From positions 1 to 40,171 of the forward strand of contig CAKZOC010000161.1 in the NCBI GenBank assembly GCA_937136025.1: 40,171 bases of DNA, in the 5' to 3' direction. This stretch comes from an uncultured Bacteroidota bacterium. GTDB taxonomy: Bacteria; Bacteroidota; Bacteroidia; Flavobacteriales; Flavobacteriaceae. The notes below the pieces were generated by a model that worked only from the letters and a program-made list of their open reading frames with translations, did not search any database and was not told the origin of the DNA. The translations under genes were made by a program, and so were the position numbers. This document shows, in pieces, positions 8,497 to 16,996 of the stretch. The stretch's first letter is position 1, and each line of letters opens with the position of its first letter.

Positions 8497-10101
8497 ATGA
8501 ATTCGAAGAAACCGCGTTTGATATGGATACTGCTTTTCTGTGCCCTTTTCACACTTCCTCAATCATATGCCCAGAAAGGGTATTCAAAATCTGCCATTCG
8601 AAAGCAAAAACAAGCCGTTTCCGCTAATGTGGACCAGCGCCATAAACAGACCCAGGTCATGGTGGATAAAGTCTTCAGTTTTGCGGAACTCGGATTCCAC
8701 GAGGTGGAAACCTCTAATTACCTGACGGGAATTCTCGAAAATGCAGGTTTTGAAATCACATCAGGGGTGTCGGGAATTCCAACGGCCTGGTTCGCCAAAT
8801 GGTCTAATGGGGAAGGACCGGTGATCGCTCTCGGCAGTGATGTGGATTGCATTCCAAAAGCTTCTCAGTATCCGGGTGTGGCGTTTCACAAACCCATCGT
8901 AGAAGGGGCTCCCGGCCACGGGGAGGGTCATAATTCCGGGGTCCCCCTGAATATTACCGCAGCCCTGGCAGTACAGGAGCTTATGAAAGAAAACAATATA
9001 GGCGGAACCCTGGTGATCTGGCCGGGTATCGCGGAAGAACTCCTGGGTTCAAAAGCCTGGTTTGTGCGGGATGGACTGTTCAAAGGGGTCGATATGTGCA
9101 TTTTTACCCATGTCAGCAGCAATCTGGCAGTTTCCTGGGGACAGGCCACAGGTACCGGACTGATTTCGGTGGAGTACAGTTTTGAGGGTGAGGCTGCCCA
9201 TTCAGCCGGCTCTCCCTGGCGCGGCCGCTCAGCTCTGGACGCCGCTGAATTGATGAATGTGGGATGGAATTATAAAAGAGAACACCTGCATCCTCTGAAA
9301 CGATCGCACTCCATTTTTACGGATGCGGGCGATCAGCCGAATGTGGTTCCCTCAAAGGCTTCCATATGGTTTTACCTCCGCGATGTGACCTATGAAGGGA
9401 TTATGGAGATGTACGAAGACGCCAACCATATTGCAGAAGGAGCAGCCCTGATGACAGATACTGAAGTGACTTCCCGTGTGGTTGGGGCGGCATGGCCCCG
9501 TCACTTCAATAAGGTGATTGCGGAAACCATGTACGCGAACATACAGCAGGTGGGTCTCCCTGAGTGGTCGGAGGCAGATCAGGAGCTGGCCAAAGCCGTA
9601 CAAAAAGTCGTTAATTCCAAAGATTCTACAGGTCTGGCCACGGAACTTTCGGAATTGAGAAAGCCCGTGGAACGTCCTATAAGCGGGGGGTCGGATGATA
9701 TAGGAGATGTTTCCTGGACTATTCCAACCGTAACGCTGCGCTTCCCTTCAAATGTCCCCGGACTTCAGGGACATCACTGGTCTAATGCCATAGCCATGGC
9801 AACTCCCATAGCCCATAAAGGCGCGACGGCAGGGGCCAAAGTAGTGGCAATGACTGTGATGGATTTTCTGACCCAACCCGAACTGCTGGTACAGGCCAAT
9901 GACTATTTTGAGAATGTTCAGAAGAAGGAAACAGAATACCGACCGATGATTTCTGCGGACGATCCTCCGCCCATTGAACTCAATACAGCCATAATGAATG
10001 AGTTTCGTCCCCAGCTTGAGCCCCTATATTTCGATGAAACGAAATATGACTCATACCTGGAACAGTTGGGTGTTACGTATCCCACTTTAAAAGAGGAATA
10101 G
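8497..10101 (+). CDS. Secreted M20-family amidohydrolase (AbgB-like)
   Basis: The 534-residue protein begins with a signal peptide ending QSYAQ. It belongs to the M20D zinc peptidase/amidohydrolase group related to p-aminobenzoyl-glutamate hydrolase subunit B. Metal ligands are visible in order: His in GHGEGHN, the Glu pair in GIAEELLG, His in 'FTHVSS', and a late His in 'GLQGHHWSNA'. The dimerisation lid lies between ('EAAHSAGSPWRGRSALDA'). Family members hydrolyse amide bonds of N-acyl or aminobenzoyl amino acids. The periplasmic location and the unusually long C-terminal tail after the catalytic domain ('PPPIELNTAIMNEF') are typical of Bacteroidota homologues. The next gene follows after 22 bp, so the two are probably cotranscribed. 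The substrate is unknown. Confidence 0.87.
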   Translation: MNSKKPRLIWILLFCALFTLPQSYAQKGYSKSAIRKQKQAVSANVDQRHKQTQVMVDKVFSFAELGFHEVETSNYLTGILENAGFEITSGVSGIPTAWFAKWSNGEGPVIALGSDVDCIPKASQYPGVAFHKPIVEGAPGHGEGHNSGVPLNITAALAVQELMKENNIGGTLVIWPGIAEELLGSKAWFVRDGLFKGVDMCIFTHVSSNLAVSWGQATGTGLISVEYSFEGEAAHSAGSPWRGRSALDAAELMNVGWNYKREHLHPLKRSHSIFTDAGDQPNVVPSKASIWFYLRDVTYEGIMEMYEDANHIAEGAALMTDTEVTSRVVGAAWPRHFNKVIAETMYANIQQVGLPEWSEADQELAKAVQKVVNSKDSTGLATELSELRKPVERPISGGSDDIGDVSWTIPTVTLRFPSNVPGLQGHHWSNAIAMATPIAHKGATAGAKVVAMTVMDFLTQPELLVQANDYFENVQKKETEYRPMISADDPPPIELNTAIMNEFRPQLEPLYFDETKYDSYLEQLGVTYPTLKEE

Positions 10102-10123
10102 TTTTTGTTATACTTTTTATGCT

Positions 10124-11800
10124 ATGAGAATTATATATACAATTCTAGGACTGGTCTTATCGGTCGTTTCCATAAATGCACAGGAAGCGGGGGAAGATCC
10201 CCCTAAACTGGTCGTCGGTCTGATCGTAGATCAGATGCGTTTTGATTTTCTCGAAAAGTATCAGGAACACTTTGGAGAAGGCGGGTTTAAACGGCTGATG
10301 CGGGAGGGGTACAGCTATGAAAATACACACTATAATTATGTACCAACGGTCACCGCGGCCGGCCATGCATCCATATACACAGGGGTAACCCCCAGTGTAC
10401 ATGGGGTTATTGAGAATAGTTGGTACGAGCGGGAATCCAGACGAATGGTGAGTAATGTGGGTGATACTTCAGTTCGGATCGTCGGAGCTGCGGTGGAAGC
10501 TTCTTATGGCTACTCGCCTGCCCGGTTGGTCACGAGCACCATTACGGATCAATTACGTCAGGAATCGAACTCGGAGGCTAAGGTCATCAGCGTCTCTCTT
10601 AAGGACAGGGGCGCCATACTTCCGGGAGGGCGCAGTGCCAATGCCGCCTACTGGAACGACTGGGAAAGCAGTCCGGGGCATTTTGTAAGCAGTTCGTACT
10701 ATATGGAAGAATTGCCCAGGTGGGTGGTTAATTTTAATAAAAAAGAACGGGCAGATAAATACCTTGAAAAAACCTGGGAAACCCTCCTTCCCATTGAAAA
10801 ATACACGGCCAGTGCTCCGGATGACAATCCATATGAGCGTACTTTAAGGGGAAAAGAAACCCCCACCTTTCCCTATGACTTAAAGGCTATGCGCGAATTG
10901 TACAATGGGGAACCCAGTTATTATCAGGTGCTTTGGGTAACCCCCTTCGGGAATACCCTTACCCGTGAATTTGCCATGCAAGCCCTGAAGTCTGAGGATT
11001 TAGGCGCTGATGCCGTTACCGATATGCTTTGCGTGAGTTTTTCAACTCCGGATGTAGCCGGGCATACCTTTGGGCCTCAATCTGTGGAAGTGCAGGATAT
11101 CTATCTGAGGCTGGATCAGGAGATCGAGGTTATGCTCAACACCCTGGATAAGGAAGTCGGGGAGGGAAATTACATAGTTTTTCTGACTTCAGACCATGGA
11201 GTGCAGCCCAATGTGGCGTATCAATTGTCCCGAAAAGAGCCTGCAGGTTTGGCGGTAATCCCCAAATTCAATCAGGACCTGAACTTTAAATTGGGTCAGA
11301 CCTATGGGGCATTGAAATGGATATCGTACTTCGGGCTTAATCAAATCTATCTGGACCACAATTTAATTGAGGAAAAGAAGCTGTCCCTGGACGAGGTACG
11401 CCGAAGTGTTGCTGATATTATGAAAGAACAACCCGGAGTGCGGTTTGCCCTTACCCCGGAGGATTTGCTGACGTTAGAAGATACGACAGGCCAGGTTGAA
11501 ATGGTCAAAAAAGGGTATTTTCCGGATCGCTCAGGAGATGTTATATTGGTTTACGAATATGGAGTGATGCCTACGTCAGATTTCCGAACGCCTATTTCAA
11601 AAGTTCAGGGGGCTGGGCATGGTTCCGGTTATGAGTACGACACCCATGTGCCGCTTCTCTGGTTTGGTAAAGGGATTCCTAAGGGCAGTTCAGCGCGCAA
11701 GGTACATCCTGTAGATATTGCACCTACCCTGGGTCGCATGCTAAAGCTGCAGGGTCCTGAGACGATGACTGGCTCCCCCTTATCTGAAGTGTTGGAATAG
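10124..11800 (+). CDS. PafA-like secreted alkaline phosphatase
   Basis: This 558-residue alkaline-phosphatase-superfamily enzyme has a signal peptide ending SINAQ. Metal site and nucleophile regions are visible: 'VGLIVDQMRFDFL' (metal Asp), 'TVTAAGHASIYTG' (with the Thr nucleophile region), 'GVIENSWY' (Asn), 'SLKDRGAI' (Lys and Arg), 'STPDVAGHTFGP' and 'TSDHGVQP', and a late 'GAGHGSGYEYDTHVPL' His. The Asn and the Lys-x-Arg pair match the residues I recall as defining phosphate-monoester specificity in PafA of Elizabethkingia, so a broad phosphomonoesterase is more likely than a diesterase. It would free phosphate from organic phosphate in the periplasm. No Pho-box-like site could be judged in the 22-bp gap. 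Confidence 0.88.
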   Translation: MRIIYTILGLVLSVVSINAQEAGEDPPKLVVGLIVDQMRFDFLEKYQEHFGEGGFKRLMREGYSYENTHYNYVPTVTAAGHASIYTGVTPSVHGVIENSWYERESRRMVSNVGDTSVRIVGAAVEASYGYSPARLVTSTITDQLRQESNSEAKVISVSLKDRGAILPGGRSANAAYWNDWESSPGHFVSSSYYMEELPRWVVNFNKKERADKYLEKTWETLLPIEKYTASAPDDNPYERTLRGKETPTFPYDLKAMRELYNGEPSYYQVLWVTPFGNTLTREFAMQALKSEDLGADAVTDMLCVSFSTPDVAGHTFGPQSVEVQDIYLRLDQEIEVMLNTLDKEVGEGNYIVFLTSDHGVQPNVAYQLSRKEPAGLAVIPKFNQDLNFKLGQTYGALKWISYFGLNQIYLDHNLIEEKKLSLDEVRRSVADIMKEQPGVRFALTPEDLLTLEDTTGQVEMVKKGYFPDRSGDVILVYEYGVMPTSDFRTPISKVQGAGHGSGYEYDTHVPLLWFGKGIPKGSSARKVHPVDIAPTLGRMLKLQGPETMTGSPLSEVLE

Positions 11801-11835
11801 CTTAGATTCCTTTGCAGGGTCTGTAAGGTTACATA

Positions 11836-12900
11836 CTAATTGGTACGTGCCTTATTCACGATTTTGCTCTGAAACTTGGATTTATCCTCCAGGATATCGA
11901 AGAACTCCAGGATATAGTCCCGGGCTTCCTCATATTCCTTAGGATCCCTGAATTCAGGCTTGAGCGCCTCCGCCTTGGCCATAATGGCGTCCTTATTGGA
12001 CAGGTAATACTCACGAACTTGGTCATATATCCCGGGGGGGCGCTTAAACCCGCGGTACAACCGTTGGGTAACATCTGTAATCGCCAGGGTTTCTCCCTGT
12101 ATTTGAGAGACTACGGCGTAATTGGCATTAACCAGTCCGCACATATCAAAGTCATAGGGTACGGGGATGGCGTTCATACCGTCAACAAAAAGCAGCTTTT
12201 CATTATGCTGGTAGGCCACTGAATAATCTGTATTTCCTATCAGGAACTGGAAGAAATCATTCTGGGTACAAATGTAATCGTCCTGTTGCTGGGGATGTAC
12301 ATTCCTCTTTAGCCTCTTGGCATTGCAACGGTCTGCCACCTCTTTCGTATCTTCAATAAAAAATGCCTCGAGCTGGTAATTTTTTTCCTTCTTTCCCCGG
12401 TCATCCGTAAATTCCAGAGACACCCTGCGGGTTTTGAAATGAAAGGGGGAAATCGCTTCATATAATTTGTAGGCCATGTACTCTCTCAGAACATAATCCT
12501 GTCCCTGTTCATTGTTCCGACAGGGTAATACCATTTTCAATTCCTTATTTCCTTCAAAAAGGGTGCCTTCCCGCTGTTCCTTTTTGATCTGTAGTTTTAC
12601 CGGTGTCAGGAAGCAGTTTTCCTGCCTCCAATTTCCACGGGCCCGTACCTGGACTTCCAGGGAGTCCCAGGTGCCATCTTCCTGTTTGTAGGAGAGAACG
12701 CAATCGAGAAAAGTACTGTCATTGGTTTGTTTCCGCATATCCTTGTCGGAGTACTTCCATTTTACGGAAACCGGTGTTTCATTTTGAAAAAGCAGGTTGG
12801 GTTCGTTGAACTCCAGGCCGGCTAAAGCCTCTTGTGCAGAAATTATTCCGCTGAAAATAAAAAAGAACAGGCTAATGAATGCAAAGGTTCGATTTTTCAC
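11836..12900 (-). CDS. Secreted CotH-kinase-like protein
   Basis: The 354-residue product has a signal peptide ending GIISAQ. I recognise no standard annotation, but the layout resembles the CotH atypical protein-kinase fold. It has RARGNW at residues 86-91, a Lys-rich strand ('VKLQIKK', near 101-107), 'LKMVLPC' and 'LREYMAYKLYE' (138-148). Further on are a strand with 'YQLEAFFIED' (E183 region), 'QNDFFQFLIGNTDYS' (213-227) and YDFD (249-252), comparable to the CotH DFD-type metal motif. CotH proteins phosphorylate secreted or coat proteins. The gene is monocistronic and convergent with the phosphatase gene 35 bp away. Remote homology is an inference; a plain secreted protein of unknown function is the alternative. 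Confidence 0.5.
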   Translation of the reverse strand: MKNRTFAFISLFFFIFSGIISAQEALAGLEFNEPNLLFQNETPVSVKWKYSDKDMRKQTNDSTFLDCVLSYKQEDGTWDSLEVQVRARGNWRQENCFLTPVKLQIKKEQREGTLFEGNKELKMVLPCRNNEQGQDYVLREYMAYKLYEAISPFHFKTRRVSLEFTDDRGKKEKNYQLEAFFIEDTKEVADRCNAKRLKRNVHPQQQDDYICTQNDFFQFLIGNTDYSVAYQHNEKLLFVDGMNAIPVPYDFDMCGLVNANYAVVSQIQGETLAITDVTQRLYRGFKRPPGIYDQVREYYLSNKDAIMAKAEALKPEFRDPKEYEEARDYILEFFDILEDKSKFQSKIVNKARTN

Positions 12901-12923
12901 TATCTTGGTGGTTGAGTTAAAGT

Positions 12924-12932
12924 CTTAAGGTA
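12924..12932 (-). promoter_or_regulatory. Probable -7 element of the CotH-like gene
   Basis: The minus-strand sequence TACCTTAAG lies 24 bp before the ATG at 12900. The same string occurs before the serine hydrolase gene (16888-16896), and a near copy before the gene starting at 38176. Confidence 0.4.
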
Positions 12933-12991
12933 CTAAAATTTCGAACATTAAACTATACACTTCAATAATTAACCGGAAGACGTATATCACC

Positions 12992-13705
12992 TTGGCGATA
13001 TCGGTTATTGTGACCTATATTTCCATTCATTTCAACCTGGGGTATAATTTGGATTTGACCCTCCTCAGTATTGCCATCATTTTCCCTTTGGTTTTTAATA
13101 TCCGCGGAGCTTTCCGGCGACGTGAAAAAGCACTTCAATACCTGAGCAAGTACCGGTCTGCCCTGGTGACGATCAGTTATTATCTTAAGACCAGCACAGA
13201 CATGTCTGAGGAAGACAAGAAGAGAACGCTGGACATCCTGGCACGAATCAGCGATGAAACAGTCAGACACCTAAAAGACAATGAGGAAAACGTGGAAGCG
13301 GTAGACCAGGCCATCCATGATTTTCACTCCCATATTACAGAACTGGAGGAATTTATTCCGAGAAGGATCAAGGACCGCGTTATCAGGTACATGAATGATA
13401 TGCAGGAGGGCTTCGAGAATGTATTCGCCATCAACATCCACAGGACGCCGCGGGCACTGAAGGCGTACTGCCTGATTTTTATTTATATTTTTCCACTTAT
13501 ATATGCCCCTACTATTATCTATAATATAGGGTCAACCCACAGTGATATTGCGGTATACTTCATCGTTGTGGTCACTGAGTTTATTCTGATCGCGTTGTAC
13601 AATATTCAGGATCACATGGAATATCCCTTCGACGATATTGGAGTAGACGACATCAAACTGGAGAACTTCCAGTTGCATCGCAAGGAGTATTCTTCAAAAG
13701 TTTGA
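12992..13705 (+). CDS. Bestrophin-like inner-membrane protein, start uncertain
   Basis: From the TTG at 12992 the product is 237 residues, but the frame has no stop back to 12926. The preceding codons (12938 onward: ISNIKLYTSIINRKTYIT) look like real protein. There is no ATG, so a start at the ATT at 12938 (AAGG about 8 bp before it) or the TTG is needed. Two N-terminal membrane segments, a cytoplasmic helical region (about 45-150) and two C-terminal membrane segments ('YCLIFIYIFPLIYAPTIIY', 'YFIVVVTEFILIALYN') are followed by 'MEYPFDDIGVDDIKL'. That tail recalls the 'NPF...DDDDF' signature after the last helix of bestrophin-type anion channels. The gene overlaps the convergent acetyltransferase gene by 53 bp. 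Confidence 0.6.
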   Translation: MAISVIVTYISIHFNLGYNLDLTLLSIAIIFPLVFNIRGAFRRREKALQYLSKYRSALVTISYYLKTSTDMSEEDKKRTLDILARISDETVRHLKDNEENVEAVDQAIHDFHSHITELEEFIPRRIKDRVIRYMNDMQEGFENVFAINIHRTPRALKAYCLIFIYIFPLIYAPTIIYNIGSTHSDIAVYFIVVVTEFILIALYNIQDHMEYPFDDIGVDDIKLENFQLHRKEYSSKV

Positions 13706-14192
13706 CCATCAGGAAGTCATCCATGGTGAACCCCCCACCGATATCTGTAATGGCACCCCCGGTTATCTGAAATCCCATTCTGTTATAGGCGGCAATAGAC
13801 CGATCGTTATATTTGTTTACAGTTAAAGCGATCTCAGCACATTCCAAGTCCCGGGCTGAATTTTCCAGAAAAGCCATCGCCGCCCTACCATATCCCATAC
13901 CCCTTTTTGATTCCAAGAGGTATATTTTACTTAAAAACAGGGATGCAGCCCTTTTTTCAAACGCGAGATACCCCAGATCGAGGTCCTCTTGCTGAATCAG
14001 AAAATAGAATACCCCTTCAGCGAGTTGCTTTTCAATGGCAGGAGCAGATTGAAAGTGCTCCAGCATATAGTCTACCTGAGGCTTGCCGATAATGGGTATG
14101 TAGTGTTCTTTCCAGATAATGTCGGCCAGTTCTGCTACCCTGCCAACCTCGTGTGGGGTCTTCACAGCTGTAAAAATAACTTCTGCAGGCAT
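13653..14192 (-). CDS. GNAT family N-acetyltransferase
   Basis: The start at 14192 (MPAEVIFTAV) gives 179 residues. An upstream ATG at 14282 would add a 30-residue segment unlike the family. The acetyl-CoA binding motif A is visible as 'IYLLESKRGMGYGRAAMAFL' (Q/R-x-x-G-x-G/A type). It is followed by 'ALTVNKYNDRSIAAYNRMGF', the typical motif B with the late Asn and Tyr. The N-terminal half ('ELADIIWKEHYIPIIG..QVDYML') is characteristic of a Bacteroidota GNAT group. The acceptor substrate is unknown. The last 17 codons lie within the end of the convergent bestrophin-like gene, so both proteins use the same DNA for their C-termini. Confidence 0.85.
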   Translation of the reverse strand: MPAEVIFTAVKTPHEVGRVAELADIIWKEHYIPIIGKPQVDYMLEHFQSAPAIEKQLAEGVFYFLIQQEDLDLGYLAFEKRAASLFLSKIYLLESKRGMGYGRAAMAFLENSARDLECAEIALTVNKYNDRSIAAYNRMGFQITGGAITDIGGGFTMDDFLMVKLLKNTPCDATGSSPV

Positions 14193-14295
14193 CCTTCGAT
14201 TTCTTTGGTGTCCGGCGAAATACGCTTCAGGCACAAAGTACAAAACACCCGCGGAATTTGAGAATTTTGAAATACAGGACACCGTTAATTTTTTT

Positions 14296-14303
14296 TACAT
14301 TTA
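14296..14303 (+). promoter_or_regulatory. Probable -7 element of the DUF1080 gene
   Basis: TACATTTA, one mismatch from TAnnTTTG, lies 25 bp before the ATG at 14329. The -33 element is not clear in the T-rich run upstream. Confidence 0.4.
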
Positions 14304-14328
14304 AAGACAATTCAGAAAACATGAAGCA

Positions 14329-15279
14329 ATGAACAGTACGATAAGGAAGGGAATATTTATTCTATTATGCAGTCTTTTAAGCACTCCTGTTGCGCATTCT
14401 CAGGACCTGGCCAGCTCAACAGCAATCGGAAAATGGGATTTAGAAGTGCAGTACGGGGAGGTTTGGCTGCCTTCCTGGCTGGAAGTCAAGCTATCCGGGA
14501 ACAAGGCCCTTGTTGGCTATTTTGTCGGTGCTGGTGGTAGCGCGCGCCCCATCTCTGAAGTACATGACCGGGAAGGCCTGATCAGTTTCAGCATCCCTCC
14601 CCAGTGGTCCGGGATTCACGATATGCACCTTACCGGGCGCGTTTCCGGGGAGGCCCTTGAGGGGACCATACTGGATCATATGGGGGTCGCGAGGAAATTC
14701 AGGGGCAGCAAGGCTCCCGCCTTACTTTATCCGGCACCGGAGCAATGGGCCGCACCCAAAGCCCTTTTGACCCAAAACACCCTCGACGGATGGGTGCCAC
14801 AGCAAACGGGTAGCGAGAATCAGTGGTTCGTAAAAGAGGGTGTATTGACCAGCCCGGCTTCCGGGGTGAACCTGATGACCACAGAATCCTTTAAGGATTT
14901 CAAATTACACATCGAATTTAAGTATCCCGAACATTCCAATTCCGGGGTCTATCTCCGGGGCAGATATGAGGTGCAGGTGGAGGATAGCTACGGTAAAGCC
15001 CCTTCTTCCATTTATCTGGGCGGAGTATATGGGTTCCTGACACCGAACGAGAACGCAGCCAAAAAACCCGGGGAATGGCAGAGCTATGATATCACCCTGG
15101 TGGGACGACGTGTGACCGTGGTGGCCAATGGGAAAACCATCATTCACAACCAGATCATCCCCGGGATTACAGGCGGAGCCCTGAACAGCAGGGAAGGGGA
15201 ACCCGGACCAATCCTGTTGCAGGGAGATCACGGTCCGGTGGAATACCGGAATATTACCATCGCTACCCCGGTGGAGTAG
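14329..15279 (+). CDS. Secreted DUF1080 (3-keto-disaccharide hydrolase-like) protein
   Basis: The 316-residue protein has a signal peptide ending VAHSQ. Residues about 30-130 form a separate small beta domain ('GKWDLEVQYGEVWLPSWLEV'). Residues about 150-316 are a DUF1080 concanavalin-like domain: 'LLTQNTLDGWVPQ', 'NQWFVKEGVLTS', 'DFKLHIEFKYPEHSNSGVYL', 'GRYEVQVEDSYG', 'GEWQSYDITLVGRRVTVVANG', 'GPILLQGDHGPVEYRNI'. DUF1080 domains bind or hydrolyse modified sugars; 3-keto-glycoside hydrolysis has been assigned to some of them. Which activity applies here cannot be told. The gene stands alone, with a convergent serine hydrolase gene 36 bp after its stop. Confidence 0.88.
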   Translation: MNSTIRKGIFILLCSLLSTPVAHSQDLASSTAIGKWDLEVQYGEVWLPSWLEVKLSGNKALVGYFVGAGGSARPISEVHDREGLISFSIPPQWSGIHDMHLTGRVSGEALEGTILDHMGVARKFRGSKAPALLYPAPEQWAAPKALLTQNTLDGWVPQQTGSENQWFVKEGVLTSPASGVNLMTTESFKDFKLHIEFKYPEHSNSGVYLRGRYEVQVEDSYGKAPSSIYLGGVYGFLTPNENAAKKPGEWQSYDITLVGRRVTVVANGKTIIHNQIIPGITGGALNSREGEPGPILLQGDHGPVEYRNITIATPVE

Positions 15280-15315
15280 GCGCGTTCGCCGGGCCCTTCA
15301 TGTAAGGCACGGTAT

Positions 15316-16821
15316 TTAAGGTTTCGTTTTTGTAAAGGTTTCGCCAAAGGCTTCTATCGTCTCGACCTGGCCTTCCGCCCCCAGGGAAAAGTTAAACACC
15401 GGCTTTTGTTGGAAATCGTCCTTTTCAACCGATCGGAAGGTGTCGTAGTGCCAGTGTTCCAATCTGTAGCCGAGGAAATCGTTGAATCGGACCTCCAGAG
15501 AGGACGCCGTATTCCGGACTTCTGCAGTCCCGAGCATCGGATGGGTATAGGCGCCCGAATAGGCTGCCAGCGGCAAGGTAGGCCGGGTGTTTTGAATCCG
15601 TTTCTCTACAAGGGCTTTCTCCCTTCCCAGGCTTTCTTTACGAAACCCTTCATACAACTCAAATACCTCTTTATGCCAGGGGCGATCCCCATCGTCGAAA
15701 GCCCAGAGATCCAGGGCTTTATACATAAAAGCATGCCGCAATTCTGCATGGTCCCGGTTCGCCATAAAATATACCGCTATGTTTTTTTCATGAATAACTC
15801 CCGCTATAGCGATCAGACCCCCGATGCTACCCGTGTGAAAATCCAGTTTTTCACCTCTGTAATCATGCTGGAACCAACCCAGTCCATAGGACGTCCAGTT
15901 TGGATGGGTCAGGGCCTGAGTGGGATAGAATGACGCTTTGGGAATAAGAGTATGAGGTTCAAAAAGATATTTGAAGGTCTCGGGTTTCAGGATGGTTTTT
16001 CCCTTATATACCCCTTGCCCAACCAGCATTTGGAGATAGTGTTCTACATCTGCCGCACAGGTCCAGATCATGCCCGCGGCCCCAATCTGATCAGACAGAT
16101 TGTGGGGCACTTCTATATACCCTTCTTCCGCAGTATAGAAATAAGGGGAGACAAAGTTTCCAGCCTTAAAAATATCCGAAGCCCGGGCCACGGTACGCTC
16201 CATTTCGAGAGGTTCAAAAAGATATTTTTGGACAAATGCGGACCAGGGCATTCCGGACACAGATTGTATAACCTCCCCTGCGGCAACGTACATCAGGTTA
16301 TTGTATTCAAAACCACCCCGAAGCGGATAGGCTTTTGGGGCCAGGGCAAACCTTTTTAAGGTTTGGGCCGTGGAAACGCTGTCCATGAACCAGAGCATGT
16401 CCGCACCGGCGATTCCCAAATTGTGGGTCAACAAATCCTGAACTCTTGCTTCTTCCGTAATGTAGGGATCGGATAACCGGAATTCAGGCAGGTGCTCCCT
16501 CACCTTATCCGTCCACTGCAGTTTACCCTGATCCACCAGTATTCCCAGGGCCATGGCGACCATGGCCTTTGTGGTAGAACCCATATTGAAGAGTGTTTCG
16601 CGATTCACCGGAGTTTTAGTCTCTACTTCGGTTATCCCATACACTTCACTAAAGACAACTTCCCCGTTTTGTACCACAATAGCCGTCATTCCCGGGATGT
16701 GCCAGTCTTCGATCCCCTCCAGGAGCATGGCGTTCAGATCTTTGGATTTATCCTGACCTATTGCGGAAGACAAGGGGAGGAGGGTACATATAAAAAGTGC
16801 TAATCGGAATCGAATGGACAT
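15316..16821 (-). CDS. Secreted S12-family serine hydrolase (beta-lactamase fold)
   Basis: The start at 16821 gives 501 residues and puts the signal peptide (MSIRFRLALFICTLLPLSSA) at the N-terminus; an ATG 24 bp upstream is less likely. The three S12 motifs are present: SxxK as S-T-T-K in 'FNMGSTTKAMVA', Y-N-N in 'GGFEYNNLMYV', and H-T-G in 'LDFHTGSIGG'. The last 110 residues match the DUF3471-type C-terminal domain often attached to such enzymes. Family members include esterases, D-aminopeptidases and class C beta-lactamase relatives. Neighbours do not fix the substrate. The TACCTTAAG element at 16888-16896 lies 66 bp upstream. Confidence 0.88.
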   Translation of the reverse strand: MSIRFRLALFICTLLPLSSAIGQDKSKDLNAMLLEGIEDWHIPGMTAIVVQNGEVVFSEVYGITEVETKTPVNRETLFNMGSTTKAMVAMALGILVDQGKLQWTDKVREHLPEFRLSDPYITEEARVQDLLTHNLGIAGADMLWFMDSVSTAQTLKRFALAPKAYPLRGGFEYNNLMYVAAGEVIQSVSGMPWSAFVQKYLFEPLEMERTVARASDIFKAGNFVSPYFYTAEEGYIEVPHNLSDQIGAAGMIWTCAADVEHYLQMLVGQGVYKGKTILKPETFKYLFEPHTLIPKASFYPTQALTHPNWTSYGLGWFQHDYRGEKLDFHTGSIGGLIAIAGVIHEKNIAVYFMANRDHAELRHAFMYKALDLWAFDDGDRPWHKEVFELYEGFRKESLGREKALVEKRIQNTRPTLPLAAYSGAYTHPMLGTAEVRNTASSLEVRFNDFLGYRLEHWHYDTFRSVEKDDFQQKPVFNFSLGAEGQVETIEAFGETFTKTKP

Positions 16822-16887
16822 GGGGTTGGGTGTTAGGGTTACCATTGAAAATGCTAAATGTAGGGGTACCGGGGCCTAAAAGACAGA

Positions 16888-16896
16888 CTTAAGGTA
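16888..16896 (-). promoter_or_regulatory. Probable -7 element of the S12 hydrolase gene
   Basis: Minus-strand TACCTTAAG, identical to the element before the CotH-like gene, lies 66 bp before the chosen start at 16821. Confidence 0.4.
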
Positions 16897-16960
16897 CAAA
16901 AAACGCCCGTCGAATCGCAAAAATAGTATCCTATGGATTTTCTATCTACCCGTAAAAAAC

Positions 16961-16968
16961 TACATTTA
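16961..16968 (+). promoter_or_regulatory. Probable -7 element of the BNR-propeller gene
   Basis: TACATTTA lies 28 bp before the ATG at 16997 and is identical to the element before the DUF1080 gene. Confidence 0.4.
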
Positions 16969-16996
16969 GAAAACGTCAAAAAAAAAACCGTATCCC

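Noticed and set aside
14193..14282. Upstream ATG extending the acetyltransferase by 30 residues
   Set aside because: The extension does not resemble the family and carries an arbitrary sequence; the start at 14192 fits better.
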